NCBI GenBank assembly: GCA_934699415.1
Contig: CAKUWO010000003.1
Location: 1-53,564 of the forward strand
Direction of reading: 5' to 3'
DNA from: an uncultured Erysipelotrichaceae bacterium
GTDB lineage: Bacteria > Bacillota_I > Bacilli_A > Erysipelotrichales > Erysipelotrichaceae
DNA length: 53,564 bases
Shown: piece after piece, positions 40,525-50,752 of the stretch
Layout: each line of letters opens with the position of its first letter
How positions within the stretch are numbered: the first letter of the stretch is position 1
Notes under the pieces: generated by a model
What the model was told of the DNA's origin: nothing
The model's input: only the letters and a program-made list of their open reading frames with translations
Databases searched by the model: none
Program-made: the position numbers and the translations under genes

Positions 40525-42924
40525 ATGTTCATGTATTTTGATAGCCCTGAAGTATTTAAGGAGCGCTTTATCTCAAAACTATTATCATCTTATGGTGATA
40601 CGGTTGAGAGTGCTAGTAACACTAAGAAATACATTGTTTTGCAGAAACTTATTCGCTCAGAAGCAAATATTTATGCTAATGAGACTAAAAGTAGAATTGC
40701 TAAACAAGAAGCTAAAGAATTGCATTATTTTTCTTTAGAATTCTTATTAGGTAGAATGCTTGCTAATAATCTTCATCATTTAGGTGTTTATGAAATGGTT
40801 GAAGATGTTTTAAAAGAATTAAATATTGATTTAAATGAATTGATTGAACTAGAAAAAGATCCTGGTTTAGGTAATGGTGGCTTAGGAAGATTAGCTGCTT
40901 GTTTTATGGACTCTTTAGCTACATTGGATTATCCGGGTAATGGTAATACTATTCGTTATCGTTATGGATTATTTAAACAGGTTATTATCAATAATGAACA
41001 GGTAGAAATGCCTGATAACTGGTTATCAATTGGTAACCCTTTAGAAACAAGAAAACCGGATGAAGCAGTTGATGTTCATTATTATGGTGAAGTACAGGTA
41101 GGGGTTGATGAAAAAGGCGATTTAACTTTCCATCTAATTAATCCTGAAACGGTAAGAGCTGTTCCTTTTGATATGCCTCTTTTGGGCCAAGATACTAAAA
41201 CAGTTAATAATTTAAGAATGTGGTCAGCTGAGCCAACAAGCGATATTCCAGCTAATACTAATGTTAGGGAATATATGGCTAAAGTTGAAGATATGTGTCT
41301 TAATGTATATCCTGATGATTCTACTGAAGGTGGTAAAATCTTACGTATTAAACAAGAATATTTCTTTGTATCAGCAGGCTTACAAAGAATTGTTTTGGAA
41401 CATAAACAACGTTATGGCACTTTAGATAACTTTGCAGCTAAACATGTTATCCAATTAAACGATACCCATCCTGCTTTGGCGATACCAGAACTTATGCGTT
41501 TATTAATGGATGAGAATGGTTATACCTGGGATGATGCTTTTAAGATTGTTAAAAAGACTTTTGCTTATACCAATCATACTGTTATGGCTGAAGCACTTGA
41601 AAAATGGAATCTTGATTATATTAAGCGGCTTTTACCACGTATTTATATGATTATTGAAGAACTTAATCATCAATATGCCCGCTATGTTTTATCTTTGGGA
41701 TATGATCAAGATTTTTTGGAAAGTACAGCTATTATTCAGAATAACCATATTCATATGGCTAACTTATCGATTATTGGTTCTTTTTCTGTAAATGGGGTTG
41801 CTAAGTTACATACATCGATTCTAGAAAAAGATGTTTTCCGTAAATTTTATTTATTATATCCAAAGAAATTTAATAATAAGACTAATGGTATTACACCACG
41901 TCGTTTCTTCTTATATACTAATCCTGAATTAAAAGAAATGATTAGCAATAAAATAGCGAATCCTTTAAGAGATTTAAATGTCTTAAAAGAACTAGAGAAA
42001 CATGCTTATGAAAAAGAATATATTGATGCATTCTTAGAAGTTAAGAAAGCTCGTAAAGAAAAATTAGCTTTATTTTTAAAGAAAGAGTATGATATCGATT
42101 TAGATCCTAATTCAATGTATGATGTCATTGCGAAAAGATTACATGCTTATAAAAGACAATTGCTAGATATTTTCTATGTTATTTCACTGTATTTAAAAAT
42201 TAAAGAAGATCCTAGTTTTGAAATGACTAAGACGACTTTTATCTTCTCAGCTAAAGCTGCTAGTGGTTATTATTTTGCCAAGAAAGTTATTAAATTAATC
42301 AATTGTGTAGCTGAAACCATTCGAAATGATGAAGAAGTAAATAAATATATCAATGTTGTCTTTATTCCTAATTATCGTGTTACGGTATCAGAAGTACTTA
42401 TGAATGCTGCTGATGTATCAGAACAGATATCTTTAGCTGGCAAAGAGGCATCAGGTACAGGTAATATGAAATTCATGATGAATGGTGCTTTAACTCTAGG
42501 CACTTTAGATGGTGCTAATGTTGAAATTAGAGATTTAGTAGGTGACGATAATATTGTTATCTTCGGTTTAAAGAGTGATGAGGTTGAAGCTTTAAGAGCT
42601 AATTATAGAGCACGTGATTATTATGAAAGAGATCCTGAAATTAAAGCAATTATTAATTCTTTAATTGATGGTACTTTCTCAAGGGATAAAAACGATTTCT
42701 TAGATATTGCAAATGAGTTTCTAATACGTAATGATGAATATTTTATTTTAGCTGATTTTAAAGCATATAAAGATGCTCATCGAAAGGTATATGAAATTTA
42801 TAATGATAAAGCTTCTTTCGCTAGTAAGTGTCTAATTAATATTGCAAAATCACCATATTTTTCAAGTGATCGTACAATTGAAGATTATGTTGCTGATATT
42901 TGGCATTTAAATAAAATAAGATGA
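40525..42924 (+). CDS. glgP: Glycogen phosphorylase
   Basis: This enzyme releases glucose-1-phosphate from glycogen or maltodextrin ends. The 799 residues span a full family 35 phosphorylase with HYFSLEFLLGRML, GNGGLGRLAACFMDS and QLNDTHPALAIPELMR. The pyridoxal-phosphate site EASGTGNMKFMMNG is present, with TLGTLDGANVEI after it. ATGs at 40525 and 40531 both fit the AAAGGTAGGT ribosome-binding site; I give the first. It heads the operon and overlaps pulA by four bases (ATGA). Confidence 0.96.
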   Translation: MFMYFDSPEVFKERFISKLLSSYGDTVESASNTKKYIVLQKLIRSEANIYANETKSRIAKQEAKELHYFSLEFLLGRMLANNLHHLGVYEMVEDVLKELNIDLNELIELEKDPGLGNGGLGRLAACFMDSLATLDYPGNGNTIRYRYGLFKQVIINNEQVEMPDNWLSIGNPLETRKPDEAVDVHYYGEVQVGVDEKGDLTFHLINPETVRAVPFDMPLLGQDTKTVNNLRMWSAEPTSDIPANTNVREYMAKVEDMCLNVYPDDSTEGGKILRIKQEYFFVSAGLQRIVLEHKQRYGTLDNFAAKHVIQLNDTHPALAIPELMRLLMDENGYTWDDAFKIVKKTFAYTNHTVMAEALEKWNLDYIKRLLPRIYMIIEELNHQYARYVLSLGYDQDFLESTAIIQNNHIHMANLSIIGSFSVNGVAKLHTSILEKDVFRKFYLLYPKKFNNKTNGITPRRFFLYTNPELKEMISNKIANPLRDLNVLKELEKHAYEKEYIDAFLEVKKARKEKLALFLKKEYDIDLDPNSMYDVIAKRLHAYKRQLLDIFYVISLYLKIKEDPSFEMTKTTFIFSAKAASGYYFAKKVIKLINCVAETIRNDEEVNKYINVVFIPNYRVTVSEVLMNAADVSEQISLAGKEASGTGNMKFMMNGALTLGTLDGANVEIRDLVGDDNIVIFGLKSDEVEALRANYRARDYYERDPEIKAIINSLIDGTFSRDKNDFLDIANEFLIRNDEYFILADFKAYKDAHRKVYEIYNDKASFASKCLINIAKSPYFSSDRTIEDYVADIWHLNKIR

Positions 42925-44849
42925 GTTATTATTTAGATTCTTTTAATCATTTAACAATTACTAATACTAATATTAAAGAGCTTCTTTTATTAGAAAATGG
43001 TTTTAATATTACTTATAAATTAAAAGATAATCATCTTTATTTCTCTTATAATCCCAATAAAAAATATCAATTATTTATTGATGGCAAAGAAGAAAGAATT
43101 GAATATCGTTTCATTTATAAAGATGAAGCTTTCTTTAAATATTTTCCTTTTGATATTAATCATTTAGGGTCCTTTTATCATCGTGACCATACTATTTTTA
43201 ATTTCTATGCACCTTTATCAGATAATTTAGAATTAGTTATTAATAATCAAAGATATCAGCCAATAAATAATAATGGTACTTATTATATTGAAGTTAAAGG
43301 TGATTTAGAATGTTATAGTTATTATTATCTTTTATATCGTAATGATGAAGTTATTAAGGTTAAGGATCCTTTTAGTTATGCTATAAATGAAGAAGAATCA
43401 ATTATCATAAATCTTAACAAATTAAATAAACAAAAGATTAAAACTAAAGAAGTAAGAAAAGAAGATATCATTATTTATGAATTATCAGTAAGGGATTTCT
43501 CATCACAAAAAGAATTATTTAATTATCCAATATCTTTTAAAGCTTTATTAGAAAGTGATAAGAAATTAAAAGACGAAGCAATTGGCATTGATTATTTAAC
43601 TAATTTAGGTATAACCCACTTACAATTAATGCCTATATTTGACTTTTATGGTACTGATAAGAAGTATAAAGAGCCTTATAACTGGGGTTATAATCCATTA
43701 GCTTATAATGTGCTTAATGAATTATATGTTGAAGAGAAGAATAATCCCTATGCAGCTATTAATGAATTTAGAAGTGTTATTAATTTCTTACATCAAAAAG
43801 GAATTAAAGTATGCTTAGATGTTGTTTTTAACCATGTTTATAAAGATTCTTTATTTGATTTAAATAAAATATTACCAAGCTTATTTTTTCGCTATCAAGA
43901 TGACATATTGGCTGATGGTAGTTATTGTGGCAATGAAATCGCAACTGAAAATTCATTTGTGAGTGCTTATTTTAACCTAATGATTAAAAGATATATTGAG
44001 CTATATGATATTGATGGTTTACGTTTTGATTTAATGGGTTTACTAGATCTTGATTTCCTCAATAAAGTAAAAGAAGAAACCCTAGCTTATAAAAATGATT
44101 TTCTTTTATATGGTGAAGGTTGGAAGATGAGCGAAGCATTAATCGAGAGTGGAACCATTGATAATGCTGATAAGTTAAAAGATTATGCTTTCTTTAATGG
44201 TGAATTTAGGGATCTTATTAAAGGATTAGATTATGGCGAAATTAAAAGAGCTTATCTAAGCGGTGATGGTGATATATATAAAGCTAGTAGAGCCATTACA
44301 AGTGCATTATCTTTAGGCCCGAGACAATCAATTAATTATCTTGAATGTCATGATAATCATACTTTCTATGACTTTTTAAAACTTTTTAATTATCCAGATG
44401 ATGTTATCAGAAAGCTCATTAAAATGTCGTTCGCTTTAATATTATTTACTCCTGGCATTCCTTTTATTCATGCCGGAGAAGAATTTATGCGTACTAAAAA
44501 GGGCTATGATAATAGCTATAATCTTGATGATAGTATCAATAAACTAGATTGGTATCGTATGGTTAAAGAGATCGATTTAGTAAATGATATTAAAGAATTG
44601 ATAAGCTTTTATAAACAAGAAGAAGCTTTTCATTTAGCTAATCCTAGAATTAGTTTTGAATATTATTATGAAGTATTTATCTTTCAAATCAATAATCTTA
44701 AAGTCTATTTAAATAATAGTGAATATACTCTAACCTATCCATATCATCAAAAAGAAATCATTATATATAATGAAGGTATAAAAAATGAGGAGGGCAAAGA
44801 AGCGCTTATTATTGGTCCATATTCTTTTATTGTCACAAGGCTTACCTAA
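42921..44849 (+). CDS. pulA: Type I pullulanase (glycogen debranching)
   Basis: This enzyme hydrolyses alpha-1,6 branches. The 642-residue GH13 enzyme has the type I pullulanase signature YNWGYNP (about 252-258). Its catalytic regions are DVVFNHVY, GLRFDLMG (nucleophile Asp near 369), LYGEGW (acid Glu near 399) and ECHDNH. A carbohydrate-binding/CBM48-like region precedes the catalytic domain. No signal peptide is seen, so it acts inside the cell on the glycogen made by this operon. It overlaps glgP by four bases and precedes glgC by 34. Confidence 0.9.
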   Translation: MSYYLDSFNHLTITNTNIKELLLLENGFNITYKLKDNHLYFSYNPNKKYQLFIDGKEERIEYRFIYKDEAFFKYFPFDINHLGSFYHRDHTIFNFYAPLSDNLELVINNQRYQPINNNGTYYIEVKGDLECYSYYYLLYRNDEVIKVKDPFSYAINEEESIIINLNKLNKQKIKTKEVRKEDIIIYELSVRDFSSQKELFNYPISFKALLESDKKLKDEAIGIDYLTNLGITHLQLMPIFDFYGTDKKYKEPYNWGYNPLAYNVLNELYVEEKNNPYAAINEFRSVINFLHQKGIKVCLDVVFNHVYKDSLFDLNKILPSLFFRYQDDILADGSYCGNEIATENSFVSAYFNLMIKRYIELYDIDGLRFDLMGLLDLDFLNKVKEETLAYKNDFLLYGEGWKMSEALIESGTIDNADKLKDYAFFNGEFRDLIKGLDYGEIKRAYLSGDGDIYKASRAITSALSLGPRQSINYLECHDNHTFYDFLKLFNYPDDVIRKLIKMSFALILFTPGIPFIHAGEEFMRTKKGYDNSYNLDDSINKLDWYRMVKEIDLVNDIKELISFYKQEEAFHLANPRISFEYYYEVFIFQINNLKVYLNNSEYTLTYPYHQKEIIIYNEGIKNEEGKEALIIGPYSFIVTRLT

Positions 44850-44883
44850 TAAGGTTTATAATTAATTAAAAGAGAGGGATATT

Positions 44884-46023
44884 ATGTCACAGAACAATAT
44901 GGTAGCAATGATCCTAGCTGGTGGTCGTGGCTCACGTCTTTATGATTTAACTAAAAAAGTAGCTAAACCGGCAGTTCATTTTGGCGGTAAATATCGCATT
45001 ATTGACTTCGCTTTATCAAACTGTGCTAACTCTAATATTTCAACAGTTGGTGTTTTAGTACAATATGAATCTATTTTATTAAGTTCATATGTTGCAAAAG
45101 AACATCTCTGGGGACTCAATATGATTGATGGTGGTGTTTTTGTCTTGCCGCCAAGAGAAAAAGAAGACGCTGACTTTGATGTTTATGAAGGTACAGCTAA
45201 TGCAATTGCTCAAAATATTGATTTCCTTGACCAAAATAAGGCTGAATATGTCTTAATTCTTTCAGGTGATCATATCTATAAGATGAATTATGAAAAGATG
45301 CTTAAAGAACATATCAAAACTGGCGCTTCAGCTTCGATTGCGGTTATTCAAGTACCAAAGAAAGAAGCTAGTCGTTTTGGCATTATGAATACTGATGAAG
45401 ATGGAACGATTACATCATTTGAAGAGAAACCTAAAGAGCCTAAATCAGATTTAGCTTCAATGGGCATTTATATTTTTAATTATCGTGAATTAAGACGTCA
45501 TTTAGTTGCTGATAGTAAAGATGAAAATTCAAGTCACGACTTTGGTAAAGATATTATCCCAACTTATCTTAAAGAAGGTTTAAAGCTTCATGCTTATCGT
45601 TTTAATGGTTATTGGAAAGATGTTGGAACGATTGAATCTTTATGGCAATCAAATATGGATTTATTGGATTCGCATGCAGAATTAGATTTATCAGATCCAA
45701 GCTGGAAGATTTATACCGAAGATGCTTTATTGCCACCACAATGTATTGGTGAAGCAGCTAATATTAAAGAAGCATATATTACTCAAGGCACTTATATTAA
45801 TGGTACTTTAGACCATTCGGTTATTTTCTCAAATGTTGAAGTTAAAGAAGGTGCTTTAATAAAAGATACAGTCTTAATGAATAATGTTAAGGTAGAAAAG
45901 AATGCAAGCTTAAATAAATGTCTAGTGATGGATGATGTAGTTATTCCTTCCGGTATGAAATTAGATGGCAAAGATGAAGTATTACTGGTAACAGATAAAC
46001 TTATTAAGGAGATGAAGGCATGA
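44884..46023 (+). CDS. glgC: Glucose-1-phosphate adenylyltransferase, catalytic subunit GlgC
   Basis: GlgC makes ADP-glucose, the activated sugar for glycogen. The 379 residues have the nucleotide-binding LAGGRGSRLYDLT at the N-terminus, KPAVHFGGKYRIIDF, ILSGDHIYKMNY and SMGIYIFN. A left-handed beta-helix domain with hexapeptide repeats follows at the C-terminus. AAGAGAGGGATATT precedes the ATG. The stop overlaps the glgD start by four bases, in keeping with the GlgC/GlgD complex known in Bacillota. Confidence 0.96.
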   Translation: MSQNNMVAMILAGGRGSRLYDLTKKVAKPAVHFGGKYRIIDFALSNCANSNISTVGVLVQYESILLSSYVAKEHLWGLNMIDGGVFVLPPREKEDADFDVYEGTANAIAQNIDFLDQNKAEYVLILSGDHIYKMNYEKMLKEHIKTGASASIAVIQVPKKEASRFGIMNTDEDGTITSFEEKPKEPKSDLASMGIYIFNYRELRRHLVADSKDENSSHDFGKDIIPTYLKEGLKLHAYRFNGYWKDVGTIESLWQSNMDLLDSHAELDLSDPSWKIYTEDALLPPQCIGEAANIKEAYITQGTYINGTLDHSVIFSNVEVKEGALIKDTVLMNNVKVEKNASLNKCLVMDDVVIPSGMKLDGKDEVLLVTDKLIKEMKA

Positions 46024-47129
46024 AGGCATTAGGTATCTTAAACTTTGAACCATCAAGTGTTTATGCAAATGGTTTAGAAGAATATCGTCCAATTTCAGCA
46101 GCATCATTTTTAGGTCGTTATCGTGTTCTTGATTTCATGATTTCTAATTTTACTAATTCAGGTATTAATGATATTCAGGTTTATATTAAAAATCATCCAA
46201 GATCTACAGTTGAGCATGTAACATCAACCAGTTACAATATCAACAATAAAAGAGGACACATCTTAATGCTTACAGGTGAGAAAGTGTTTGAGAATCCGAT
46301 TTATAATACTGATATTGCAAGCTTTATAGCTAACCGTAAGTTTATTGAAAATAAAAAAGAAGAATATGTAATTGTAGCACCATCACATTTTATTTTTATT
46401 CAGGACTTTGATGAGTTATTAAATAAACATATTGAAAGTGGTAATGATATTTCATTACTTTATCAAAGCATTTCTAATGCCAATAAAGCTTTTGAATTAT
46501 GCACAACTTTAAAGTTCGATGATGAAGGTTATGTTGAACATTTAGTATTGAATAATGGTAAATATAAGCATCGTGATTTATGGCTTGAATGTGCTATTCT
46601 ATCGCGCAAATTATTCTTAGAATTAATTACTAAAGCTCAACAAACAAGTTCTCTTTATTGGTTTAAAGATATCTTAGATGATCAATGTGAAAATTTAAAA
46701 GTCGGTGCTTTCCCACATCATGGTTATGTAGCTTGTATGAATACTCTTAAAGCATATTTTAAGAGTCAGATTGAATTGCGTAAGATGGATAATTTCTCCA
46801 GTATCATTTCACCTAAATGGCCTATTTATACCAAAACTAATGATACTTGTCCTACTTTATATGAAGGAGAAGGCAAAGCGATATCTTCGCTTGTAGGAAA
46901 TGGTTGTTTAATACATGGTGAAGTAAAAAATTCCATTATTGGTCGTGATACTAAGATTGGTAAAGGTGCAGTTGTAGATCATTGTGTTTTATTACCAGAT
47001 TCTATTATTGGCGATGGAGTACATATTTCTTATGCTGTTGTAGATCGTTATGCATCTATTTCACTTGTTAAAGACATAAAGGGTAGTGAAGATAGTCCTC
47101 TTTATGTCAGAAGGGATGAAAAGATTTAA
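46020..47129 (+). CDS. glgD: Glucose-1-phosphate adenylyltransferase, regulatory subunit GlgD
   Basis: GlgD is a paralogue of GlgC that lacks the intact pyrophosphorylase signature. The N-terminus reads ILNFEPSSVYANGLEEYRPI instead of the glycine-rich loop. The domain order (nucleotidyltransferase fold, then beta-helix with GCLIHGEVKNSIIGRDTKIGKG) is kept in 369 residues. It is expected to form a heterotetramer with GlgC and tune its activity. It overlaps glgC by four bases and glgA by one. Confidence 0.93.
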   Translation: MKALGILNFEPSSVYANGLEEYRPISAASFLGRYRVLDFMISNFTNSGINDIQVYIKNHPRSTVEHVTSTSYNINNKRGHILMLTGEKVFENPIYNTDIASFIANRKFIENKKEEYVIVAPSHFIFIQDFDELLNKHIESGNDISLLYQSISNANKAFELCTTLKFDDEGYVEHLVLNNGKYKHRDLWLECAILSRKLFLELITKAQQTSSLYWFKDILDDQCENLKVGAFPHHGYVACMNTLKAYFKSQIELRKMDNFSSIISPKWPIYTKTNDTCPTLYEGEGKAISSLVGNGCLIHGEVKNSIIGRDTKIGKGAVVDHCVLLPDSIIGDGVHISYAVVDRYASISLVKDIKGSEDSPLYVRRDEKI

Positions 47130-48538
47130 TGAAAAAGGTCTTCTATCTTACTTTTGAAGCCTTACCATATATGAAAACAGGAGGACTGGCGGATGTTTCG
47201 GCCATTCTTCCTTTTTCCTTTAGTGATGATATTAAAGTAAAGATATTCTTGCCTTTTAGTAATAAGATTAATAAAAAGAACTTTTCTTTTAATGAAATAG
47301 ATTCTTTTGTCGTTGATTTTAATAAACATAAAGAAGAAGTAAAACTATATCAAGATGCTACTAAAGATATCTATTTCTTGAGTAATAAGACTTATTTAGA
47401 TCGTAAAGATTTATATGGCTACAATGATGACCTTTTACGTTATGCCTTTTATGCTGAAGCACTGTTGACTTATATGGCTAAAAGCCACGATATCCCTGAT
47501 ATTATTCATAGCAATGATTATCATACATCTTTAATTATTGCCTATACTAAGTTACGTGATTTAAATAATTCATTTAAAAATATTAAACATCTATTTACAA
47601 TACATAATCTAAATTATCAGGGAGATTATGATAAGTCTTTATATGATATTTTTAAGCTAGATTATAAATATTATGATAATGGTTTATTAAGAAAAGATGA
47701 TCATATCAATTTATTAAAGATAGGTATTTGTTTAGCTGATAAGATTGTAACTGTTTCACCATCATATCGTGATGAAAGCTTAAAGAATGATAATAGTGGT
47801 TTAAAAGGGGTTTTAGAATATCGCAAAGATGATTATATCGGTATTAGAAATGGTATTGATATTGATAACTTTAATCCTAAAAATGAGCCATTTAATTATG
47901 GTATTAAGACGATAGTTAAAGGTAAAAGAAAAGCAAAAGAGAATTTAGTTAAAGAATTTAATCTAAATGAAAATAAGATGATTCTTGGTATTGTTTCAAG
48001 ACTTAGTTATTTAAAAGGTTTAGATTTAATCATTCATAATATAGATGAAATATTAGCCAATAATGTAGAACTAGTGGTGCTTGGCAAAGGTGAAACAAAA
48101 TATGAATATAGTTTTCTTAATATGGCTTTGAAATATCCTCAAGATAGCATTTACATCTCTCAAGTAGATGAAGATATGGCTAAAAGGATATATGCGGGAT
48201 GTGATCTATTCTTAATGCCTTCACTTGATGAGCCTTGTGGTATTGCCAATATGATTGCTATGCGTTATGGCACTTTAGCTTTGGTAAGAGAGGTTGGAGG
48301 ATTAAAAGAGAGTGTAATTCCATATAATTGCCATGATTTAAGTGGTAATGGTTTCTCTTTTAAATGGCCTAATGATGAAAGCTTTATGACTGTTTTAAAA
48401 TATGCGATTGACACATATTATAATCATCCTAAAGTTTATTTAAAACTGCAAAAAGAAGCTATGCGTTATGATTCTTCTTTTAAAAATAGTGCTAAAGAGT
48501 ACGAAAAGATTTATCAGGAGTTAACAAATGAAATTTGA
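47129..48538 (+). CDS. glgA: Glycogen synthase GlgA (ADP-glucose dependent)
   Basis: GlgA extends alpha-1,4 glucan chains from ADP-glucose. The 469-residue GT5 enzyme has the N-terminal KTGGLADV loop, HSNDYHTSLI, FTIHNLNYQGDY and VTVSPSYRDE. The C-terminal FLMPSLDEPCGIANMIAMRYG holds the acidic donor site. Length is typical. Its ATG overlaps the glgD stop and its end overlaps glgB by 11 bases, which indicates tight coupling. Confidence 0.96.
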   Translation: MKKVFYLTFEALPYMKTGGLADVSAILPFSFSDDIKVKIFLPFSNKINKKNFSFNEIDSFVVDFNKHKEEVKLYQDATKDIYFLSNKTYLDRKDLYGYNDDLLRYAFYAEALLTYMAKSHDIPDIIHSNDYHTSLIIAYTKLRDLNNSFKNIKHLFTIHNLNYQGDYDKSLYDIFKLDYKYYDNGLLRKDDHINLLKIGICLADKIVTVSPSYRDESLKNDNSGLKGVLEYRKDDYIGIRNGIDIDNFNPKNEPFNYGIKTIVKGKRKAKENLVKEFNLNENKMILGIVSRLSYLKGLDLIIHNIDEILANNVELVVLGKGETKYEYSFLNMALKYPQDSIYISQVDEDMAKRIYAGCDLFLMPSLDEPCGIANMIAMRYGTLALVREVGGLKESVIPYNCHDLSGNGFSFKWPNDESFMTVLKYAIDTYYNHPKVYLKLQKEAMRYDSSFKNSAKEYEKIYQELTNEI

Positions 48539-50333
48539 TGCATTCTTTAAAGGTGAAGAATTAAATGCTTATAAATTATTTGGCTCTCATGTAACGGAAA
48601 AGGGAGTATCTTTTTGTGTTTATGCACCACATGCATATAAAGTAGCTTTAATATCTTCTTTTGATGAATGGGATAAAGAATATCCTTTAGATAAGATTGA
48701 TGAAAGAGGAATCTATCAAATAGAAATAGAAGGTCTTAAACCAATATATAGTTATCGCTATCGCATTTATACCAATGATAATCATTATTTAGATAAGATA
48801 GATCCCTATAGCTATTGTTTTGAAAGAAGACCAGCTAATGCATCATGTATGTATGATTTAGATTATTTTGAATTTGATGATCAAGAATATTTAAAAAATA
48901 AAAAAGAATCATATGATGATGAAGCTATTAATATTTATGAATTATATTTCAATTCATTTACAAAGGATCGCGAATTAGCTACTTTTAGAGAAATTAAAGA
49001 GAAATTAATCCCTTATTGTTTAGCTAATCATTTTAACTTTGTGGAATTTATGCCTGTTTTTGAGCATCCTTTTGATGGTTCGTGGGGTTATCAAGCTAGT
49101 GGCTTTTATGGAGTGACATCACGTTATGGTACACCTTATGACTTTATGGATTTAGTTAATGAATTACATAAAAATAATATTGGTGTGATATTAGATGTAG
49201 TGTATGCCCATTTTGTAAGTGATGAATTCGCATTATGTAATTATGATGGTCAAGCGTTATATGAATATCCTGAAAAACATCTTCAAAGAAGTGAATGGGG
49301 TTCTTATTATTTCAACCTTTATAATCCGGCAGTTATTTCTTTTCTTATGAGTAGTGCTTCTTTCTTTTTGGACCGTTATCATATCGATGGATTACGCTTT
49401 GATGCGGTAAGTCATTTTATATACCATGGTGGTAATAAAGATAAGGGGTTTAATGAAGAAGGTATTTCTTTTATTAAAAGATGTAACTATATGTTGAAAG
49501 AAAGATATCCTAAAGCTTTATTGATTGCTGAAGATTCATCTGACTATCCAAAAGTAACAGGTAAAGTAAATGATGGAGCACTTGGTTTTGATTATAAATG
49601 GGATTTAGGTTGGATGAATGATACCTTAAAATATTATGCAATGGACCATGAATATCGTAAATATCATCATAATTTAATCAATTTTTCGATGTTTTATTTC
49701 TATAGAGAAAAATTTTTATTACCTTTAAGTCATGATGAGGTAGTACATGGTAAGAAAACAATAATTGATAAGATGTTTGGTACATATGAAGAAAAGTTCG
49801 CTTTATATCGTAATCTTATGATGTATATGTTTACCCATCCTGGCAAGAAATTAAATTTTATGGGTAATGAAATAGCACAATTTAGAGAATTTGATGAACA
49901 AAAAGAAAGTGATTATTTCTTATTAGATTATCCAATTCATGATGCCTTTAATAATTACTTTAAAGCTTTATCGAAATTATATTTAGAAAAAGAAGCATTA
50001 TCAGATGGTGATTATAATCCTAATTATTTTCATTGGATTGATGCCGATAACAATAAACAATCAGTCTATTCATATTATCGTGAAAATGAGAAAGAAGTAT
50101 GTGTAATCATTCTAAATATGATGCCTATAAGTTATCAAGATTACGAAATAGGCGTGCCATATTATGGTTGGTATAAAGAAATTATTAATTCTGAAGAAGA
50201 TATTTATAATGGTTGTGGTTTTACCAATCCTAAAGCTTTACGAGCAAAAAAGAAATCAAAACATAATCTTCCTTATACTATTAAGATGAATTTAGCACCT
50301 TTTGCAGCTATTATTTTCTATCATAAAAAATAA
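48528..50333 (+). CDS. glgB: 1,4-alpha-glucan branching enzyme GlgB
   Basis: GlgB introduces alpha-1,6 branches. The 601-residue GH13 enzyme has a CBM48 domain (about 15-110) and then the catalytic barrel. Conserved sites are GYQASGFYGVTSRYG, DVVYAHF, GLRFDAV (nucleophile D292), LIAEDSS (E335) and LSHDEVVHG. It is the short type without the extra N-terminal N1 domain of enteric enzymes. It is the last gene of the operon. No clear terminator hairpin follows, so reading into the downstream gene is possible. Confidence 0.95.
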   Translation: MKFDAFFKGEELNAYKLFGSHVTEKGVSFCVYAPHAYKVALISSFDEWDKEYPLDKIDERGIYQIEIEGLKPIYSYRYRIYTNDNHYLDKIDPYSYCFERRPANASCMYDLDYFEFDDQEYLKNKKESYDDEAINIYELYFNSFTKDRELATFREIKEKLIPYCLANHFNFVEFMPVFEHPFDGSWGYQASGFYGVTSRYGTPYDFMDLVNELHKNNIGVILDVVYAHFVSDEFALCNYDGQALYEYPEKHLQRSEWGSYYFNLYNPAVISFLMSSASFFLDRYHIDGLRFDAVSHFIYHGGNKDKGFNEEGISFIKRCNYMLKERYPKALLIAEDSSDYPKVTGKVNDGALGFDYKWDLGWMNDTLKYYAMDHEYRKYHHNLINFSMFYFYREKFLLPLSHDEVVHGKKTIIDKMFGTYEEKFALYRNLMMYMFTHPGKKLNFMGNEIAQFREFDEQKESDYFLLDYPIHDAFNNYFKALSKLYLEKEALSDGDYNPNYFHWIDADNNKQSVYSYYRENEKEVCVIILNMMPISYQDYEIGVPYYGWYKEIINSEEDIYNGCGFTNPKALRAKKKSKHNLPYTIKMNLAPFAAIIFYHKK

Positions 50334-50398
50334 AAAAATAACCACATAAACAAGGATTTTAATTTTCTTCTTTCAAAAATATAGTTGGAGGGAAAGAA

Positions 50399-50752
50399 AT
50401 GAAAAAAATCTTAATTGTATTATGTGGTTTTTTATTATGTACCACAATGCCTTTAATGGCTGAAGAAGATGATAGGAAAGAGAAGATAGCTTATTATTTA
50501 GACAATTATGAATACGAGGAATTAGAAGAGTTCTTAAAAGATGAAGCTAATCGCAGTTATTTCTATGACGAATGCGAAGAAGAAGACTGGATTAGATATA
50601 TCGAAATGAAGAAGATGTATGAAGACAGTAGCTCAGTTGAACTAATGTCACTTATTAAAACTTATGATGGTTTAGGCATCGATTCATCTGCTTTTAGAGA
50701 AGGTGAAGGTGTTGATGAACACGAAAAGAAATATTTATATGATGGTAGTTGA
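50399..50752 (+). CDS. Signal-peptide-bearing 5' part of a frameshifted secreted protein
   Basis: The 117 residues begin with a clean signal peptide (about 1-21, CTTMPLMAEE) and continue as an acidic, Glu/Tyr-rich segment. GGAGGGAAAGAA precedes the ATG. The frame stops at 50750-50752. Coding continues in the +1 frame for about 460 residues of extracellular repeat protein that lacks a signal peptide. Both frames are open together only over 50703-50752. A single extra base there, for instance in AAAA at 50724-50727, would explain the break. I read this and the next entry as one gene broken by a frameshift, or an assembly error. Confidence 0.6.
   Translation: MKKILIVLCGFLLCTTMPLMAEEDDRKEKIAYYLDNYEYEELEEFLKDEANRSYFYDECEEEDWIRYIEMKKMYEDSSSVELMSLIKTYDGLGIDSSAFREGEGVDEHEKKYLYDGS

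Noticed and set aside
40458..40532. 25-residue N-terminal extension of IspG
   Set aside because: It has no ribosome-binding site, overlaps the glgP start and does not resemble any IspG N-terminus.
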